From Pseudoalteromonas luteoviolacea H33-S (GTDB lineage Bacteria; Pseudomonadota; Gammaproteobacteria; Enterobacterales; Alteromonadaceae), in NCBI RefSeq assembly GCF_001625695.1, contig NZ_AUXY01000035.1, positions 237,675 to 301,674 on the forward strand: 64,000 nt of DNA, given 5' to 3'. The position numbers were made by a program, and so were the translations under genes. This document shows, piece by piece, positions 60,826-64,000 of this stretch (position 1 is its first letter; each line of letters opens with the position of its first letter). The notes under the pieces were generated by a model that ran no database searches, was not told the origin of the DNA, and saw nothing but the letters and a program-made list of their open reading frames with translations.

Positions 60826-61620
60826 ATGGTACATCCGCTTAAATTAGCATCTTTGTTTATGGTATTTGGATTAACCGCATGCGGAGGCAGCAGCAGCTCG
60901 TCGCCCGCCTCGACGCCCACCAATGATTCGGCATCGCAAAATACCACAACCTCAACGACAACGACGTCCTCAACCACTTCGTCTTCAGATACCTCGACTC
61001 CGGCTCCCGCTGCGACCTCAGTAACCTATGAGTTAAAATTTACCCAAACTTGGGAGCTAACCACTTTTCCAACCAATTACCCTAATGGCACCCATTTCTC
61101 CCCCATGATCGGATTAATACACAATGATCAAGGGCGTATTTTTCAGCGCGACAGCACAGCAAGCGCCGGTATTGTCAGCATGGCAGAAACAGGGTCTAAA
61201 ACGCTACTTAAAGGCGAGACCAGTGATATACAAAACCTTGGTCATTCCAGCTACCTGATTGATGAAGCCGGGATCCCCCATGGCAGTAAAAGTGTGACGC
61301 TGACCTTTGAGGCAAGCCAAACTTATCCTCACCTGAGCATTGTCTCTATGGTCGCACCGAGTCCGGATTGGTTTATCGGGATAGACAGCCTATTGCTTTT
61401 TAATGACAACCAATGGGTAGACGAGCAAACTATACAGCTTAAAGTGTATGATGCAGGCAGTGACAATGGCGTTACGTTTAGTGCAGCAGACTCAACCACA
61501 GATCCACAAACCCCAATAACTTTGCTTAATAGTGCAAGAAGCGATACGGACTTCACCGAGGGCGTACATTTTAACAGTGGCGAAAACATCGGTTTTATCA
61601 CCATTAAACGCATGCAATAA
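60826..61620 (+). CDS. Spondin-domain lipoprotein
   Basis: 264 residues from ATG 60826 (GAGGGCTTGACT upstream); ATG 60796 is an alternative. Lipobox GLTACG. A Ser/Thr/Pro linker of about 50 residues follows, then a spondin N-terminal-type domain (about 65-260): YELKFTQTWELTTFPTNYPNGTHFSPMIGLIHN, ASQTYPHLSIVSMVAPSPDWFIGIDSL, VKVYDAGSDNG-like. In animals this fold binds matrix; bacterial spondin lipoproteins are common in marine species and have no proven role. Confidence 0.88.
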   Translation: MVHPLKLASLFMVFGLTACGGSSSSSPASTPTNDSASQNTTTSTTTTSSTTSSSDTSTPAPAATSVTYELKFTQTWELTTFPTNYPNGTHFSPMIGLIHNDQGRIFQRDSTASAGIVSMAETGSKTLLKGETSDIQNLGHSSYLIDEAGIPHGSKSVTLTFEASQTYPHLSIVSMVAPSPDWFIGIDSLLLFNDNQWVDEQTIQLKVYDAGSDNGVTFSAADSTTDPQTPITLLNSARSDTDFTEGVHFNSGENIGFITIKRMQ

Positions 61621-61628
61621 AAATACAA

Positions 61629-61649
61629 GCCGCCATCCAGTGTGGCGGC
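61629..61649. terminator. Bidirectional terminator after the spondin lipoprotein gene
   Basis: GCCGCCA-tccagtg-TGGCGGC, a 7-bp GC-rich stem in the 32-base gap between converging genes. Confidence 0.8.
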
Positions 61650-61652
61650 CAG

Positions 61653-62573
61653 TTATTGCTGTGCCATTAATGACATCAACAATGATCTAAGCCATATGCT
61701 TTTATCATCACTGTTTTTGCGTTGAAACCACAGTATCGAAATATCAAAATCAGGCACCCTTATCGGCGGGTCAAAATAACGCAGCAGGTTCTGATCGCAA
61801 GCGACATCAGCCATTTTCTTCGGCACGATGGCGATCAACTTGCGACCTTTGAGCAAGCTTTGAATGGTCATAAAATTGCGTGTTGCCACCGTGACTTTGC
61901 GATTTAATCCCTCAGCTTGCAGTGTATCATCAACCCCCGTTGCTAGGCGCCCATCTGGACTAACTAGCGCATGTTCAATATTGGCAAAGTCATATTTTGA
62001 TAAACCTTGCTCAAATGCGATGCAATGCGGGTCAGCAATACATACATGCCTTTCTGTGTATAAATGCTGGGATTGAAAAGCGGGATCAGGCGCAGTAATA
62101 CTGCCAATGACGATATCGAGTTTTTCCTGCTCAGCCAAAGCAAGGTAATTGCTGCGATTGACGTTCACAAAGCTTACCTGCGCCTTTGGAGCCTGTAATC
62201 TGATGGCATCAAAAATGGCTGGCGCAAATATAAACTCGGCATAATCAGTGAGGCCAATACGACAGATACCGTCATAGTCAGCAGGGTCAAATGGGGCACT
62301 GGTTAAAAGGTCGTTGCTCACACAATCGAGTAACTTGTTAACCGTGGGGGCTAATTGATGAGCACGCTCTGTGGCCATCATTTTATGTCCTTTGCGCTCA
62401 AATAATACATCAGCAAATAAGGTTCGTAATCGAGATAAACTATGGCTCATTGCCGATTGGCTCACATAGCTTTTTTCAGCGGCAATACTCACACTTTGAT
62501 ATCGATACAAATAAGCAAAAGCAACCAGTAGGTTTAAATCGATATTGCGCCACGGCACATCTGTAAAACTCAT
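61653..62573 (-). CDS. LysR family regulator (NodD/LeuO-like)
   Basis: 306 residues. NIDLNLLVAFAYLYRYQSVSIAAEKSYVSQSAMSHSLSRLRTLFADVLFERKGHKMMATERA is the NodD-type HTH start. The divergent chromate transporter gene begins about 110 bases away and is the probable target. Confidence 0.92.
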   Translation of the reverse strand: MSFTDVPWRNIDLNLLVAFAYLYRYQSVSIAAEKSYVSQSAMSHSLSRLRTLFADVLFERKGHKMMATERAHQLAPTVNKLLDCVSNDLLTSAPFDPADYDGICRIGLTDYAEFIFAPAIFDAIRLQAPKAQVSFVNVNRSNYLALAEQEKLDIVIGSITAPDPAFQSQHLYTERHVCIADPHCIAFEQGLSKYDFANIEHALVSPDGRLATGVDDTLQAEGLNRKVTVATRNFMTIQSLLKGRKLIAIVPKKMADVACDQNLLRYFDPPIRVPDFDISILWFQRKNSDDKSIWLRSLLMSLMAQQ

Positions 62574-62684
62574 CCTAATCCCATATTATTCATATTTATA
62601 ATCAATACTATTAATTTGATTAATTATAATGCATTTTCTAACCTAGCGGCATTCTCAACAGCAGCATCCAACACGGTGCCAAAC

Positions 62685-63830
62685 ATGTTTACCATATTTA
62701 AACTCTTTTTTATGCTCGGCTGGGTTAGCTTCGGCGGACCCGCAGCACATATTGGCTACTTTAGACAAACCTTTGTCGAAAAGCTCAAATGGCTAGATGA
62801 CCACGAATATGGTCAAATTGTTGCCTTAAGTCAGTTCTTACCAGGTCCCGGTTCTAGCCAAGTAGGGTTTGCGCTCGGTTACAAACGCGGCGGATTGTCC
62901 GGTGCGCTCGCAGCCTTTTTAGGCTTCACGCTGCCCTCTGTATTAATCATGATCGGGTTAGCTGTTGTGGCAAGCCAAGTAACACAGCACGATGTATTTC
63001 AAAGCATCGTCCATGGCTTAAAGTTATTAGCCGTCGTCGTTGTTGCTGACGCAGCTTGGGGTATGTACAAAAACTTTTGTAAAAACACCCTCACCACTAG
63101 CCTCTGCTTAGTCACCGCCATTGCTTTGCTTATCGCCCCCAGTATCTTGATGCAAATCGCGGTCCTATCCATCGCAGCCATTATTGGTGCCTGCTATTTA
63201 AAAAACGCAGCTACGGAACAAGCAAATGCCACATTTAAACCTAGCTATGTGCCACTGTGCTTGTTTATCGCGCTGTTGGTTGGATTGCCTCTCGCCGCAC
63301 ATATTTTGCCGTCAATTGCTTTATTCAATGACTTTTATCAAGCGGGTAGCTTGGTATTTGGTGGAGGCCATGTTGTCCTCCCTTTACTGCAAAATATTGT
63401 TGGCGATCAGCTTAGCCAAGATGCCTTTTTAACTGGGTATGCGGCCGCACAAGCAGTGCCTGGACCCATGTTTACCTTTGCAACCTACATAGGTTATGAG
63501 CTGCTACCCAGCAGTCCAATTATGGGGGCATTAATTGCAACCATCGCAGTCTTCTTGCCTGGCTTTTTACTGCTGCTCGCGGTGCTAAAAAACTGGCAGG
63601 CACTGGCACAAAAACCAAAAGTAGCAGGCGCACTCACTGGCGTTAACGCTGCGGTTGTCGGACTATTAGCGGCGGCTTTATATCAACCTGTGTTTATCAG
63701 TGCGGTATTTGCGCCAATCGATATCGCGTTGGTACTTTTTGGCTTTTTCTTAATGAAGCAAATAAAACTGCCCATTATCTGGTTGGTCGTCACTTTCATC
63801 TCGGCGGGCGCGTTAATGAATCTCATCTAA
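62685..63830 (+). CDS. Chromate transporter (CHR/ChrA family)
   Basis: 381 residues from ATG 62685; a TTG at 62616 would add 23 residues, and neither has a strong ribosome site. Two CHR halves, each with the family motif: GWVSFGGPAAHIGYFRQTFVEKLKWL ... LSQFLPGPGSSQVGFALGY, and GSLVFGGGHVVLPLL ... AAQAVPGPMFTFATYIGY. ChrA pumps chromate out by proton motive force; many homologues carry sulfate-like or unknown anions. About ten membrane helices. Confidence 0.92.
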   Translation: MFTIFKLFFMLGWVSFGGPAAHIGYFRQTFVEKLKWLDDHEYGQIVALSQFLPGPGSSQVGFALGYKRGGLSGALAAFLGFTLPSVLIMIGLAVVASQVTQHDVFQSIVHGLKLLAVVVVADAAWGMYKNFCKNTLTTSLCLVTAIALLIAPSILMQIAVLSIAAIIGACYLKNAATEQANATFKPSYVPLCLFIALLVGLPLAAHILPSIALFNDFYQAGSLVFGGGHVVLPLLQNIVGDQLSQDAFLTGYAAAQAVPGPMFTFATYIGYELLPSSPIMGALIATIAVFLPGFLLLLAVLKNWQALAQKPKVAGALTGVNAAVVGLLAAALYQPVFISAVFAPIDIALVLFGFFLMKQIKLPIIWLVVTFISAGALMNLI

Positions 63831-63922
63831 TTTCTACCGCAAACAGGGAAGTTTGTAGCAAATTAACGTTACTTTAGCGATTTACCCTCTCAACCTTTAT
63901 TTACGCTTTGGCGTATGTGCTC

Positions 63923-64000
63923 ATGATGATTGAGAGCAAAACTAAATATATCCTGGTTAGGGGTTTTAATTCAGATGCAATACGCGTAGACTTGAATGAT
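63923..64000 (+). CDS. Possible start of a gene cut by the window end
   Basis: A frame from ATG 63923 or 63926 stays open for 26 codons to the last base (begins MMIESKTKYILVRGFN). No convincing ribosome site is seen, so this may be chance. Confidence 0.3.
   Translation, partial: MMIESKTKYILVRGFNSDAIRVDLND

Overview
The window looks like chromosomal DNA of a marine gammaproteobacterium, most likely Pseudoalteromonas or a close relative. The reasons are moderately AT-rich DNA, many secreted S9/S15-type peptidases and lipoproteins, several LysR regulators, a LipL32-type lipoprotein, an ArfA gene with its diagnostic hairpin, and small peptides with a MKLKLNKK-type leader. The genus call is inference; there is no rRNA or tRNA here. 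I see no prophage, insertion sequence or CRISPR array. Most genes are small transcription units, often in divergent or convergent pairs separated by strong hairpins.

Layout. 0-6 kb: a partial membrane-anchored protein, RiPP-like precursor 1, RidA, and a MocR regulator divergent from a LysE exporter/GNAT acetyltransferase pair that has been tandemly duplicated. Precursor 2 (47 aa, a very short gene) follows on the minus strand. 6-12 kb: secreted S9 peptidase, coiled-coil protein, a membrane-bound HTH-LamG one-component regulator divergent from a secreted beta-helix protein, then four tandem 99-bp hairpin repeats. 12-24 kb: a 1844-residue propeller-type hybrid sensor kinase with a full phosphorelay, a divergent two-receiver protein with a degenerate kinase region, an S15-like hydrolase, a GH13 alpha-amylase carrying a PPC-like insertion, and a LysR/NTF2-like pair. 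24-34 kb: CreA, two tandem beta-barrel lipoproteins with a leftover piece of the neighbouring ABC exporter gene, a cysteine desulfhydrase-like PLP enzyme, amino-acid and BASS-type sodium symporters, and arfA. 34-46 kb: hydrolase, LysR, lipoate ligase-like protein, Tat-exported intradiol dioxygenase, FetB-like permease, a second S9 peptidase divergent from RiPP-like precursor 3, and a coupled operon of saccharopine dehydrogenase-like protein, DUF2269 and DoxX-like protein. 45-64 kb: LipL32-like lipoprotein, cyclic nucleotide phosphodiesterase/nucleotidase next to a secreted protein with three OB-like repeats, tandem serine beta-lactamase-like hydrolases, lone ExbD, a double cystatin-like protein, endonuclease III, SbtA-like permease with a LysR, spondin-domain lipoprotein and a chromate transporter.

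Three themes stand out. (1) Three dispersed short genes share a leader and a Gly-Gly site followed by Cys-rich cores. Two of them sit head-to-head with paralogous S9 (prolyl-oligopeptidase-like) peptidases, which suggests a duplicated precursor/peptidase module with no modifying enzyme in view. (2) Recent tandem duplication recurs: LysE-GNAT, the beta-barrel lipoproteins and the serine hydrolases. In the first two cases a broken piece of the opposite-strand neighbour marks the junction. (3) Unusual sensory proteins occur: HTH-TM-LamG, the propeller phosphorelay kinase, and a receiver protein with Glu for the phospho-Asp and no phospho-acceptor His.
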